Below, one piece after another: positions 1-9,058 of a stretch of 64,000 nucleotides of DNA. Under the pieces are notes generated by a model, which saw nothing but the letters and a program-made list of their open reading frames with translations, did no database searches and was not told the DNA's origin. Made by a program: the position numbers and the translations under genes. Within the stretch, counting starts at the first letter, position 1, and every line of letters begins with the position of its first letter. The stretch comes from JBKCUA01 sp046318675 (lineage in GTDB: Bacteria; Pseudomonadota; Alphaproteobacteria; JAJTHO01), in NCBI GenBank assembly GCA_046318675.1, contig JBKCUA010000032.1:1-64000 (forward strand). The letters are read 5' to 3'.

Positions 1-903
1 AGTAAGAAGTTTTTCGCCGTAAAAAATAGAATTAGCCCCGGCAATAAAGCACAATACTTGGGCTTCCCTTGATAAGGCTGCACGCCCAGCAGATAGACGA
101 ACCCTAGCGGTAGGCAACATAATACGTGCTGCCGCAACCATCCTAACCAAATCAATGGGATCAACAGGGGGTCTATCTGCCAACGGGGTTCCGGGTGCGG
201 CCACCAACGCGTTAATGGGCACACTTTCCGGGACTGGATCCAACGCCGCTAAGGTAGCAAGCATCTGCGCCCTATCACGCCAAGATTCACCCATGCCGAT
301 AATCCCACCACAGCAGGTACTAATGCCAGCTTCGGCCACATTCCTAAGAGTTGTTAGACGATCATCGTAGGTTCTTGTGCTGATAATTGTATTATAATAA
401 TCTTCACCCGTATCAAGATTATGGTTATAAGCCGTTAAACCAGCTTCTTTGAGACGGACAGCCTGCTGTGCTGTCAACATCCCCAAAGTTACACATGCCT
501 CCATACCCAGATCACGAACACCCCGAACCATATCGCACACGCGATTGAATTGTTCTTCGGCCTTGGGATTGCCTTTTGGAGCACTCCGCCAAGCAGCCCC
601 CATGCAAAAACGACTCGCACCAGCGTTTTTAGCTTTTTGTGCTGCCTCCAGAACAGTGGCTACTGGCAATAAATCCTCTTTTATGGTGCCAGTGGCACTG
701 AAGTGAGCCGACTGAGGACAATAGGCGCAATCTTCGGGACAACCACCTGTTTTAATAGATAATAAGCTAGCAAGCTGCACTTCCCCGTTAGGAAAATGCT
801 GACGATGCACGCTCGCTGCTTCAAAAAGAAGATCAGGGAGAGGACGCTTTAATAAGGCTTCAGTGGACTCTACAGTCCATTGGTCTGTTTCAGATTCGTT
901 CAT
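1..903 (-). CDS. bioB: Biotin synthase BioB (C-terminus beyond window edge)
   Basis: Radical-SAM enzyme that inserts sulfur into dethiobiotin, the last step of biotin synthesis. Reading from the ATG at 903 towards base 1 gives 301 uninterrupted codons, and the frame is still open at the window edge, so the C-terminus is missing. The radical-SAM cluster motif GCPEDCAYCPQSA lies near residue 54. It is followed by CMGAAWR, by YNHNLDT, and by the downstream block RLSAGRAALSREAQ, which carries the conserved arginine at the [2Fe-2S] site. These are family hallmarks, so the call is firm. The gene is divergent from the PhaE-like gene, with only about 50 bp between starts. No other bio gene is visible; any partners would lie to the left. 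Confidence 0.97.
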   Translation of the reverse strand, partial: MNESETDQWTVESTEALLKRPLPDLLFEAASVHRQHFPNGEVQLASLLSIKTGGCPEDCAYCPQSAHFSATGTIKEDLLPVATVLEAAQKAKNAGASRFCMGAAWRSAPKGNPKAEEQFNRVCDMVRGVRDLGMEACVTLGMLTAQQAVRLKEAGLTAYNHNLDTGEDYYNTIISTRTYDDRLTTLRNVAEAGISTCCGGIIGMGESWRDRAQMLATLAALDPVPESVPINALVAAPGTPLADRPPVDPIDLVRMVAAARIMLPTARVRLSAGRAALSREAQVLCFIAGANSIFYGEKLLT

Positions 904-955
904 TGAACCTTTATAAAGCCTAGCACCTTATTACACAATCCTGTAAAAAGAGCCC

Positions 956-1267
956 ATGACCAATACAGGAGGCTTTGACGCAGAGGCTTTATTAGCCTTG
1001 CAGCGTGCTTGGCAGGAGCAAATAACGGCAACACTACACGACCCGCAGGCGGCGGCAGCCATACTGCCACTTATGCAAGCATGGCAACAGCTTGCCGCAG
1101 CCCAACAACTCCCCTATGCTGAGTCAAAATCCCATGCTGGCACCTCGTCCACTACCGTTACATCTGAGTCTGGCGGCTCTCACCACACTGTTCTTGCCGA
1201 ACGCCTTGCCGTCCTTGAACAACGGCTTGCAACGCTCGAAAAACGCCTCGCCCGTCTCGAATCTTGA
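956..1267 (+). CDS. Small PhaE-like protein with C-terminal leucine heptads
   Basis: A 103-aa protein directly upstream of a PhaC-like hydrolase. The N-terminal half is Ala/Gln-rich and helical (WQEQ, MQAWQQLAAAQQ). The last ~25 residues are a clear leucine heptad pattern (LAERLAVLEQRLATLEKRL), suggesting a coiled coil. Position and architecture resemble the PhaE subunit that partners class III polyhydroxyalkanoate synthases, but the protein is much shorter than classical PhaE (around 350 aa), so this is inference from context. It could equally be a phasin-like or unrelated coiled-coil partner. The ATG at 956 is the first in frame. The 3' end overlaps the PhaC-like reading frame in another frame. 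Confidence 0.6.
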   Translation: MTNTGGFDAEALLALQRAWQEQITATLHDPQAAAAILPLMQAWQQLAAAQQLPYAESKSHAGTSSTTVTSESGGSHHTVLAERLAVLEQRLATLEKRLARLES

Positions 1268-2285
1268 GCATCTTTCAGCAATAGCATTTGCAACGGCACA
1301 ATGGGGCAAATTTCAGGCTGGTGTAGCAAAACTTGCCGCCATGCCTACGCCGATACAATCATCGCCATTAGGAAATGTGGCCGCTAATTGGAACGGCACA
1401 ATATTGTATGATGCCGGAGCACCACCGGGAAAAACACTATATCGCCTATTGCTTATTCCATCTCTCATTAATAAGCCTCGTATCTTTACCTTAAAAGAAC
1501 AAGAAAACATTGTTTCTTTCCTGCGTGAAGCTGGAATACATTGTTATATCCTAGACTGGGGTATTCCCGACGAAAAAGAGCGATCGTTTGATTGTAAGGA
1601 CTTTCTGGAACAACGTCTGCTACCCGCAATAGACCACTTACGGTCTTTGCCTGATACAGCACCTTTGTGTCTTCTTGGTTATTGCATGGGAGGATTATTT
1701 GCAGCGGCGGCGGCCAAACAAAGAGAAGGTGCCATTGCAGCCTTAATACTATTGGCAACACCGTGGGATTTTCATGCCGCCGCCCCAGCAGGAATACGCG
1801 TCTGGCTTGCGGGGCTTCGACCCACATGGGAAAATATCTTGCGCCAACCGGGTATAATGCCAGTAGATGGTATTCAAGCTCTACTGCTCAGCCTTGATCC
1901 TTTTGGAACGGTAAACCGTTATATTGCCTTTGCTGACCAGAATGATAAAGATGAAAATCAACAATTTCAACGTGTTGAACATTGGCTAGCTGACGGCGTA
2001 CCACTACCTTATGGTGTGCTGCGGGAAGCATTATTTTCATGGTATTTGGAAAACACACCCTACACCGAAGGATGGCACGGAATAACACCTAAAAACCTAT
2101 CCCTACCTGTGCTGGTAGTGGCACCACAGCGAGACGGCGTAGTACCCAGCGCAGCAGCACTAGCTTTTCAAAGCCAGAACCAAACAATACTATCGCCCGT
2201 CACTGGCCACTTAGGCATGGTGGCAGGACGGCATAGCACAGAACGGGTATTTATACCTCTTCTGCAATGGCTTAATAAACTATGA
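1092..2285 (+). CDS. PhaC-like poly(3-hydroxyalkanoate) synthase / alpha-beta hydrolase
   Basis: Alpha/beta-hydrolase of the PHA synthase family, expected to polymerise hydroxyacyl-CoA into storage polyester. The nucleophile elbow reads GYCMGG, with Cys in place of the lipase Ser, as PHA synthases have. The catalytic Asp is in APQRDGVVP and the catalytic His in TGHLGMVAG. PSLINKPRIF and CYILDWGIP match the family core. The start is uncertain. The frame is open from 1092, but recognisable family sequence only begins around AIAFATAQWGKF (near 1281), and between 1254 and 1341 the frame has no ATG, GTG or TTG. Either an ATG or TTG inside the PhaE-like gene is used, or the protein starts at ATG 1341 without part of the family region. 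The 3' end overlaps nth by 4 nt (ATGA). Confidence 0.8.
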   Translation: MPQPNNSPMLSQNPMLAPRPLPLHLSLAALTTLFLPNALPSLNNGLQRSKNASPVSNLEHLSAIAFATAQWGKFQAGVAKLAAMPTPIQSSPLGNVAANWNGTILYDAGAPPGKTLYRLLLIPSLINKPRIFTLKEQENIVSFLREAGIHCYILDWGIPDEKERSFDCKDFLEQRLLPAIDHLRSLPDTAPLCLLGYCMGGLFAAAAAKQREGAIAALILLATPWDFHAAAPAGIRVWLAGLRPTWENILRQPGIMPVDGIQALLLSLDPFGTVNRYIAFADQNDKDENQQFQRVEHWLADGVPLPYGVLREALFSWYLENTPYTEGWHGITPKNLSLPVLVVAPQRDGVVPSAAALAFQSQNQTILSPVTGHLGMVAGRHSTERVFIPLLQWLNKL

Positions 2286-2896
2286 GTGTTACCGAGATAT
2301 TTTCACGATTAGCGCAAGCCAATCCCCACCCAACATCAGAATTGAACTATAGTGATCCATTTACGCTTCTTGTAGCGGTAGTCTTATCCGCACAGTCCAC
2401 AGATATCTCCGTCAACAAGGTCACGCCTGCTCTTTTCGCCGCAGCACCAACACCAAGTGCTCTAGCATCACTTGGGGAAGACGGCATTCGCCCCTATATA
2501 AAAACTATAGGTCTCTTTAACAGCAAAGCGCGTAATCTTGCGGCACTGGGGCAAATGCTGGTGGACGAATACGAAAATCATGTCCCGGACAATCGGGAGG
2601 CATTGATGCGCCTGCCCGGCGTTGGTCGTAAAACCGCCAACGTCGTACTGAACGTAGCATTTGGGCAATCCACAATAGCAGTAGATACCCATGTCTTCCG
2701 TGTCAGTCGCCGACTTGGTCTATCTTCATCCACAACCCCCAATGGAGTAGAAGAAGATTTAATACGTTGTATTCCCAAAGAATACTTACAGCACGCGCAT
2801 CACTGGCTTATTTTATTGGGACGATACACCTGTACCGCACGCAAACCACGGTGCAAGGATTGCCTTCTTAATTCTGTCTGTCCAAAGCTTATTTAA
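2282..2896 (+). CDS. nth: Endonuclease III (DNA glycosylase/AP lyase)
   Basis: Base-excision repair enzyme that removes oxidised pyrimidines and cleaves the abasic site. It has 204 aa, the normal length. The helix-hairpin-helix LPGVGRKTAN covers residues 111-120 with catalytic Lys117, and VDTHVFR carries the catalytic Asp135. The C-terminal [4Fe-4S] ligands C184-x6-C191-x2-C194-x5-C200 are all present. The ATG overlaps the stop of the PhaC-like gene (ATGA), so translation is probably coupled. The 3' end overlaps the convergent SemiSWEET gene by 8 nt. Confidence 0.97.
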   Translation: MSVTEIFSRLAQANPHPTSELNYSDPFTLLVAVVLSAQSTDISVNKVTPALFAAAPTPSALASLGEDGIRPYIKTIGLFNSKARNLAALGQMLVDEYENHVPDNREALMRLPGVGRKTANVVLNVAFGQSTIAVDTHVFRVSRRLGLSSSTTPNGVEEDLIRCIPKEYLQHAHHWLILLGRYTCTARKPRCKDCLLNSVCPKLI

Positions 2897-3143
2897 AGCA
2901 CAATTTTGCTATTAACAACGATCCTGCCAGAATAAGACTGACTAAGTTTGACAAAATAATCGGGTAGCTATCTGACAATAAACCATAAACAAACCATCCC
3001 ACAATGCCAATGACATAAATAACCAATGTTCCCACCGATAGTGCAGCAGTATCGCGGGTTCGCCAAGCTTTGAGGACTTGCGGGGCAAAGGCAACCGCCG
3101 TCAAGGTTCCGGCCGCATATCCAATAAACTCTGTTAATGTCAT
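2889..3143 (-). CDS. SemiSWEET / PQ-loop family transporter
   Basis: An 84-aa membrane protein with three hydrophobic helices (about residues 5-22, 38-56 and 62-80). The PQ-loop signature sits in VAFAPQVLKAWRTRD at the end of helix 1. This is the half-transporter (SemiSWEET) layout, which dimerises to move small sugars or related solutes across the inner membrane; the substrate cannot be read from sequence. The ATG overlaps the stop of the upstream NDUFA9-like gene by 4 nt, so the two form a small operon. The end overlaps nth convergently. Confidence 0.85.
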   Translation of the reverse strand: MTLTEFIGYAAGTLTAVAFAPQVLKAWRTRDTAALSVGTLVIYVIGIVGWFVYGLLSDSYPIILSNLVSLILAGSLLIAKLCFK

Positions 3144-4087
3144 ACACCATTCGCCACAGCCCAGCGTCCACCTGGACGACAGGCTTCAAGATAGGTAGGC
3201 AAAATACTATTTAAACTAGTAGCGTTCATACCAAGAGCATCAAAACCCAAGGCACCTTGCGGCACAACATTATCAGTTTTAAGCAAGTGCAGTTGATCTA
3301 TGGTAAAAAAAGGTCTGGGAAGAATTTTTTGCATCCAAGCAAGCACCCTAGCCACACCCCATGGCAGGGGCACAAGGATAACATTTTGCTGTGTTATTTT
3401 TAAAAGACGGTGCAAACACTCTTCAAAACTCAATACCTCATTACCGCCAAGGCTGTACGTTGCACCCTGCGTATCTGGCCGTTGTGCAGCACAAAGAACG
3501 GCTCTTGCAACATCGCCCACATAAACAGGTTGAAATTTTGTATGGCCGCCACCGATAAGGGGCAGAAGCGGCATAAAGCGTGCTAATTGGGAAAATTTTT
3601 GAAAAAACCCATCGCCCGGACCGAAAATTAATGAAGGACGCAAGATAATCGCCTCAGGAAAAGCTCGACGCACGGCATCTTCAGCTTCAGCCTTAGAACG
3701 AGCATACACAGAGGCACTTTTTTTATCCGCAGCGAGGGAAGAAACTTGAACAAATCGTCCTACCCCTGCCCGGGCAGCCGCACGAGCGAGTAAATTGCTA
3801 ATATCTATATGTACACGTGTAAAGGTGCTGTGGCGACTTTCCGTTAGAATGCCAATAAGATTGACAACAATATCCGCCCCAGAAAGCATTTTTACAAGTG
3901 CCGGCTCTTTAAGCTCCAACGGTACTGCGGCAATCTGACCCACAACCCCAGCGGTTTTCAAGGGTAACACACGCTCTAAAGTTCTGGTAGGAATACCAAC
4001 TCGATACCCAGCCTTCGCCAGTACTTCAACAACTTGGCGACCAAGAAATCCAGTTCCTCCAAAAACAAAAGCTTTTTTATAGTGCAT
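3140..4087 (-). CDS. NDUFA9-like NAD(P)-dependent epimerase/dehydratase
   Basis: Extended short-chain dehydrogenase of the type annotated as complex I NDUFA9 subunit family in alphaproteobacteria (315 aa). The Rossmann motif GGTGFLG lies at residues 10-16. VNLIGIL, a YARSKAEAE active-site block with the catalytic YxxxK, and RPSLIFGPGD follow the subfamily pattern. In mitochondria the homologue binds NADPH at the matrix arm of complex I; the bacterial role is less certain. The ATG at 4087 is chosen because GGAG sits 7 nt upstream; a TTG two codons earlier is less likely. It is first in a two-gene operon with the SemiSWEET gene. Confidence 0.85.
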   Translation of the reverse strand: MHYKKAFVFGGTGFLGRQVVEVLAKAGYRVGIPTRTLERVLPLKTAGVVGQIAAVPLELKEPALVKMLSGADIVVNLIGILTESRHSTFTRVHIDISNLLARAAARAGVGRFVQVSSLAADKKSASVYARSKAEAEDAVRRAFPEAIILRPSLIFGPGDGFFQKFSQLARFMPLLPLIGGGHTKFQPVYVGDVARAVLCAAQRPDTQGATYSLGGNEVLSFEECLHRLLKITQQNVILVPLPWGVARVLAWMQKILPRPFFTIDQLHLLKTDNVVPQGALGFDALGMNATSLNSILPTYLEACRPGGRWAVANGV

Positions 4088-4180
4088 TCTCAAACTCCAG
4101 GCAGGAGTCCTTTTTGAAGGACGTTCTTTATAAAAGCAACACCCCTGTTTTTCCAGAATGAGTGTGCCTATAACTACCTG

Positions 4181-5740
4181 ATGTCTTTTTTAAGGATTAC
4201 CGATCTTACTGCGCGTTTTGGCAATAATACGCCATGCCTACATAATGTTAATTTAACTTTAAACGAATCTGAAACCTTGGCGATAGTAGGCGAAAGCGGA
4301 TCGGGAAAAACAGTATTGGGACTTTCTATCCTGAATTTGCTGGCAGGACGGGTTCAATATGAGCCAAAAAGCCAGATAATATTTCAGGGCATCAACATTT
4401 TTCAGGCAAATCAAAAAGATATCACAAATTTACGCGGCGGAGCCGTGGGCTTTGTATTTCAAGAGCCGATGACAACCCTAAACCCCCTGCATCGGATTGA
4501 AAAACAATTAGAAGAGGCCTTACGACTGCATCAACCTGCGTTATCCAGAAAAATGAGGTTTGAGAAAATTTTTAACGCTCTAGAGAAAATGGGGCTCAAA
4601 AGCGATTTAGCAACACGATACCCGCACCAGCTTTCGGGTGGCCAACGGCAACGAGTGCTTTTGGCACTGGCACTCATTAATAATCCAGCCTTACTGATAG
4701 CAGATGAACCGACCACAGCCTTGGATGCTCAAGTGCGCGGTCAGATTATGGCTCTTATTAAAAAAGAGCAGCAACAACGCGGACTTTCGGTCTTACTCAT
4801 CAGCCATGACCTTGCTCTTGTTCGCAGCTTTGCCGATAGGGCGATAGTACTACATAAAGGCATGGTGGTAGAAACTGGTACGGTACAAAGACTAATAAAT
4901 TCTCCTCAACAACCCTACACGAAAAGTCTTTTTACTCAACGCTACCCTGAAACCCCCGTGATAGAGACTACAACAAAAAGTCCTTTGTTAAAAATGAAAG
5001 ATTTTCAGGTACAATTACGAAGCCGCGGGTTTTGGTACCGTCGCAATGTGCCTATTGTCCACGGCGTTTCGGTACGCCTTGAGGCCGGACAAACCTTAGG
5101 GGTCATTGGGGAAAGCGGTTCGGGAAAAACCACACTGGCTCGAGCACTATTGCGACTGTTACCAGCTCAAGGTCACGTTTATTTTGATGGACAAGATTGG
5201 TTGAGCCTAAAGGGTGATGTCTTGCGCCGGGCTAGGCGCGGGATGCAAATTGTGTTTCAAGACCCCTTTGGCAGTCTTAATCCCCGGTTACTGGTTGGCG
5301 ATTGTGTGGCGGAAGGGTTGCGGGTGCATGAACCAAAAGCCGATCCAGAGCCTCGCATTACAGAATTGCTGAACAGCGTCGGTCTTGAGGCCAGCTTTGC
5401 CCAGCGCTATCCTCACGAACTTTCCGGCGGCCAGCGGCAACGGGTTGCTCTGGCTCGGGCAATGGCCGTCGGAGCCAAGCTTATTGTTTTAGATGAACCA
5501 ACTTCAGCTCTGGACGCACATGTAGCGGTGCAAATTGTTACATTGCTGCAACACCTTCAAATCACTAAAGGTCTATCCTATATTATTGTTAGCCACGATC
5601 TAGCTGTTATCAAAGCTCTTAGTCAGCAGGTGTTGGTGCTAAAAGAAGGAATAGTCGTGGAACAAGGCAAAACGACAGAAGTCTTTTCTGCGCCCCAAAA
5701 CATTTACACGCAAGAGCTTATGGCATCTTGCTACCTGTGA
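4181..5740 (+). CDS. Fused dipeptide/oligopeptide ABC transporter ATPase (DppD-DppF/YejF type)
   Basis: A 519-aa protein with two complete ABC ATPase cassettes in tandem, so one polypeptide supplies both nucleotide-binding domains for a peptide or nickel-type importer. Cassette 1 has Walker A GESGSGKT at 37-44, signature LSGGQRQRV near 150 and Walker B LLIADEPTTALD. Cassette 2 has Walker A GESGSGKT near 310, a signature near 413 and LIVLDEPTSALD. Each is followed by the His switch (SHDLA). The length and fusion match YejF-like proteins. No permease or binding-protein gene is adjacent, so the partners must be elsewhere. The 3' end overlaps prfC convergently by 10 nt. Confidence 0.92.
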   Translation: MSFLRITDLTARFGNNTPCLHNVNLTLNESETLAIVGESGSGKTVLGLSILNLLAGRVQYEPKSQIIFQGINIFQANQKDITNLRGGAVGFVFQEPMTTLNPLHRIEKQLEEALRLHQPALSRKMRFEKIFNALEKMGLKSDLATRYPHQLSGGQRQRVLLALALINNPALLIADEPTTALDAQVRGQIMALIKKEQQQRGLSVLLISHDLALVRSFADRAIVLHKGMVVETGTVQRLINSPQQPYTKSLFTQRYPETPVIETTTKSPLLKMKDFQVQLRSRGFWYRRNVPIVHGVSVRLEAGQTLGVIGESGSGKTTLARALLRLLPAQGHVYFDGQDWLSLKGDVLRRARRGMQIVFQDPFGSLNPRLLVGDCVAEGLRVHEPKADPEPRITELLNSVGLEASFAQRYPHELSGGQRQRVALARAMAVGAKLIVLDEPTSALDAHVAVQIVTLLQHLQITKGLSYIIVSHDLAVIKALSQQVLVLKEGIVVEQGKTTEVFSAPQNIYTQELMASCYL

Positions 5741-7302
5741 ACGGCTTCTCGTGTTGTCGTAAACTTTAGGTTGGGAAAATCGTCTTGGGTTTTGGTCAAG
5801 TGCCAAGCGTTGCGGGCAAGGAAAACAACGCATCCATCATGATCTACTCCAACCGCGCTGCGGTTAGCGGCACGAAAGCGTTCGAGATCGCTAACTTCAC
5901 CAAAAACCCAGCGTACGGCGTGGGCGGCGGTAGCTTCAAACCTGGCGGCGACATTGTATTCGCTACGCAGCCGTTCGGTCAGGATTTCAAACTGCAATGG
6001 CCCGGCGACACCCACCACCACTTCACCGCCATCATCAGGACGAAACACTTGGCTGGCTCCTTCTTCCGCAAGATGATCGAGAGCTTTATCCAAGTGTTTG
6101 CGGCGCATGGGATCAGCAAGCTGCACTCGTTGTAGGTATTCCGGCGCAAAGGAAGGTACACCAGTGAAGTGCAGGGCTTCACCCTCGGTTAATGTGTCAC
6201 CAATCCGCAGGCTGCCGTGGCCGGGAATACCGATAACATCCCCCGCTTCGGCACTTTCCGCCGTCTCCCGCTCATTAGCCAGAAACAACATGGCATTATG
6301 TACCGCCATTGTCTTATTGCTACGCACATGGAACAGTTTCATCCCGCGCCGAAACGTCCCCGACACGAGACGCACGAAAGCGATCCTGTCCCGGTGCTTT
6401 GGATCCATATTAGCCTGAATTTTAAAGACAAAGCCGGAACATTGTTTTTCTTCCGGTGCCACTATTCGCTCAATAGCTGTCTGTGGACGTGGCGGCGGCG
6501 CAAAGCGACGGATACCGTCCAGCAGTTCACGAACACCAAAGTTATTCACCGCACTGCCGAAAAATACTGGCGTTTGATGTCCGGCAAGGTATTCCGCCGC
6601 ATCAAACTCCGGACATAACCCCTTTGCCATGGCAACGTGCTCATTCAGCACCGCCCTATGCTCTGCGGGTAAGCGTTCCGTGAGCAATGGATCATCAAGG
6701 CCTTTACAGGCAATCGCATCCGTCAGACGGTTGTTGTGGGTACGGTCAAAAAGAATGAGTTGTTGCTGAAACAGGTCATACACCCCGTGAAAATCACGCC
6801 CCATGCCGATAGGAAGGCTGGCGGGGGTGGCGACCAGTGCCAACTTATCTTCGATCTCTGAAATTAATTCAAAAGGGTCTCGCGCCTCGCGATCCATTTT
6901 ATTAATGAAAGTAATAATAGGGATATTACGCAGACGACAGACGGCAAAAAGTTTGAGGGTCTGACTCTCAATCCCCTTGGCTCCGTCCAGCACCATAATC
7001 GCCGAATCACACGCCGTCAGGGTACGGTAAGTATCTTCTGAAAAATCCTCATGCCCAGGGGTATCAAGCAGGTTAAACGTCACCCCCTGCCAGTCAAAGG
7101 TCATTACCGATGCCGTGACGGAAATTCCCCTCGCCCGTTCCACCGCCATCCAGTCTGAGCGGGCGCGGCGGGCATCACCCTTAGCCTTCACCGCTCCGGC
7201 AAGCTGAATAGCCCCACCGAATAGAAGCAACTTTTCCGTCAGCGTGGTTTTTCCCGCATCAGGATGGGCAATAATAGCAAAAGTACGGCGCGGCATGGAC
7301 AT
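5731..7302 (-). CDS. prfC: Peptide chain release factor 3
   Basis: Translational GTPase that recycles RF1/RF2 after peptide release (523 aa, normal length). G1 is AHPDAGKT at residues 12-19; DTPGHEDF is G3 and NKMDR is G4. ARGISVTASVM is the RF3-type switch region, and the C-terminal RF3 domain follows. It is distinguished from EF-G and LepA by this switch and by length. The start gives ATG TCC ATG; either ATG could serve. It lies 23 bp downstream of ettA in the same direction, forming a translation-related pair. Confidence 0.97.
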   Translation of the reverse strand: MSMPRRTFAIIAHPDAGKTTLTEKLLLFGGAIQLAGAVKAKGDARRARSDWMAVERARGISVTASVMTFDWQGVTFNLLDTPGHEDFSEDTYRTLTACDSAIMVLDGAKGIESQTLKLFAVCRLRNIPIITFINKMDREARDPFELISEIEDKLALVATPASLPIGMGRDFHGVYDLFQQQLILFDRTHNNRLTDAIACKGLDDPLLTERLPAEHRAVLNEHVAMAKGLCPEFDAAEYLAGHQTPVFFGSAVNNFGVRELLDGIRRFAPPPRPQTAIERIVAPEEKQCSGFVFKIQANMDPKHRDRIAFVRLVSGTFRRGMKLFHVRSNKTMAVHNAMLFLANERETAESAEAGDVIGIPGHGSLRIGDTLTEGEALHFTGVPSFAPEYLQRVQLADPMRRKHLDKALDHLAEEGASQVFRPDDGGEVVVGVAGPLQFEILTERLRSEYNVAARFEATAAHAVRWVFGEVSDLERFRAANRSAVGVDHDGCVVFLARNAWHLTKTQDDFPNLKFTTTREAVHR

Positions 7303-7325
7303 GAAAGCTAAGGTGTGGCTGGTAA

Positions 7326-9008
7326 TTACAGCACCAGTGGTTTGTACCGCAGGCGTTTGGGATTCAAGATGGTGTCCTCACCAAGGCGACGTTTTGCATC
7401 TTCCTCATAGGCTTGGTAGTTCCCCTCAAACCACTCCACATGACTGTCCCCTTCAAACGAGAGAATATGGGTAGCCACGCGATCAAGAAACCAACGATCG
7501 TGGGAAATAACCACAGCGCAACCAGCAAAATCCAGCAATGCATCTTCCAATGCACGCAGGGTTTCTACGTCTAAATCGTTGGTTGGCTCATCAAGCAACA
7601 AGACATTAGCCCCGCTTTTTAGCATCTTAGCCAGATGCACCCGATTGCGTTCTCCACCGGAGAGTTGTCCAACCTTCTTTTGCTGATCCGCGCCACGAAA
7701 GTTAAAAGCGGCGCAGTAAGCGCGGCTTGGCATTTTGCGCTTTCCCAACACAACTTCATCTAACCCATCGGAGATTTCTTCCCACACGGTTTTATTTGGG
7801 GCGAGGGTGTCCCGCGACTGGTCAACGTAGCCCAGCACTACGGTTTCCCCGACTTTGAAAGTGCCCGTATCGGGCTTTTCATTGCCGGTGATCATGCGAA
7901 ACAGGGTGGTTTTCCCCGCCCCGTTTGGACCAATAACCCCGACAATACCGCCGGGGGGAAGCCGAAACGACAGATCGTCAATGAGCAGGCGATCGCCAAA
8001 ACCCTTGGACAGATGGTTGGCCTCAATCACAACGTCGCCAAGACGGGGACCCGCCGGGATGACAATCTGCGCCTGATCGAGTGCTTTTTTGCCTTCATTA
8101 GCCAGCAATTCTTCATAGGCCTTAATCCGAGCCTTGCTCTTGGCTTGGCGCGCCTTGGGAGAGCTACGAACCCACTCCAATTCAGCGGCAAGGGTCTTTT
8201 GCCGGGCGGCTTCGCTTTTTTCTTCCTGTGCCATGCGTTTTTCACGGGCAATGAGCCAGGTGGTGTAATTACCTTCCAACGGAATGCCTTGACCGCGATC
8301 GACTTCCAGAATCCATTGGGCGACATTATCAAGAAAATACCGGTCGTGGGTGATAGTGACGACAGTCCCTTGATATTCCTCAAGATGACGCTGTAACCAC
8401 GCCACGGATTCGGCATCAAGGTGGTTGGTTGGTTCATCAAGAAGAAGTAAATCGGGTTTTTGCAATAAAAGACGGCACAACGCCACCCGGCGGCGTTCCC
8501 CTCCGGAGAGATTATCAACAATCGCTTCGCTCGGCGGGCAACGCAGGGCATCCATCGCAATTTCAAGCTGACGATCAATTTCCCAGCCATTAACGGCATC
8601 TATCTGTTCTTGCAATTCACCTTGCTCGGACAACAGGGTGTTCATGTCGTCTTCGCTCATCTCCTCGGCAAATTTCGCGGAAATCTCATTGAAACGATCA
8701 AGCAAAGCCTTGGTTTTTCCCATGCCTGCCAAGACGTTCTCATAGACCGTTTTGCCGGCATCAAGGGTAGGCTCCTGCGGCAGGAAACCCACGCTAGCCC
8801 CCGCAGCAACAAACGCCTCCCCGGAAAAATCCTTGTCCAACCCGGCCATAATCCGCAGCAAAGTGGACTTCCCAGCCCCGTTGGGACCAATGACGCCAAT
8901 CTTAGCCCCTGGCAAAAACGACAGCCAAACATCCTTAATCAGTTCACGCCCAGTGGGCAGGACTTTGCGCAGTCCCTTCATCACATAAATATATTGGTAA
9001 GAAGCCAT
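7326..9008 (-). CDS. ettA: Energy-dependent translational throttle protein EttA (ABC-F)
   Basis: ABC-F ATPase with 560 aa and two cassettes but no membrane domain. Walker A is GPNGAGKST (first) and GPNGAGKTT (second); the signatures are LSGGERRRV and LSGGERNRV. The inter-domain linker is charged (EEKSEAARQKTLAAELEWVRSSP and beyond), as in the P-site tRNA-interacting motif. Length and the N-terminal MASYQYIYVMKGL match EttA rather than Uup or antibiotic-resistance ABC-F proteins. EttA binds the E site and gates the first peptide bond according to ATP/ADP ratio. It is in line with recJ (50 bp upstream) and prfC. Confidence 0.95.
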   Translation of the reverse strand: MASYQYIYVMKGLRKVLPTGRELIKDVWLSFLPGAKIGVIGPNGAGKSTLLRIMAGLDKDFSGEAFVAAGASVGFLPQEPTLDAGKTVYENVLAGMGKTKALLDRFNEISAKFAEEMSEDDMNTLLSEQGELQEQIDAVNGWEIDRQLEIAMDALRCPPSEAIVDNLSGGERRRVALCRLLLQKPDLLLLDEPTNHLDAESVAWLQRHLEEYQGTVVTITHDRYFLDNVAQWILEVDRGQGIPLEGNYTTWLIAREKRMAQEEKSEAARQKTLAAELEWVRSSPKARQAKSKARIKAYEELLANEGKKALDQAQIVIPAGPRLGDVVIEANHLSKGFGDRLLIDDLSFRLPPGGIVGVIGPNGAGKTTLFRMITGNEKPDTGTFKVGETVVLGYVDQSRDTLAPNKTVWEEISDGLDEVVLGKRKMPSRAYCAAFNFRGADQQKKVGQLSGGERNRVHLAKMLKSGANVLLLDEPTNDLDVETLRALEDALLDFAGCAVVISHDRWFLDRVATHILSFEGDSHVEWFEGNYQAYEEDAKRRLGEDTILNPKRLRYKPLVL

Positions 9009-9058
9009 ATCCTATTGGTTAGCATGGCCTCATAATTTTTGCTAGCCCACAATACGGC

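Noticed and set aside
8027..8599. 190-codon minus-strand frame
   Set aside because: A shifted frame of ettA on the same strand; no domain.
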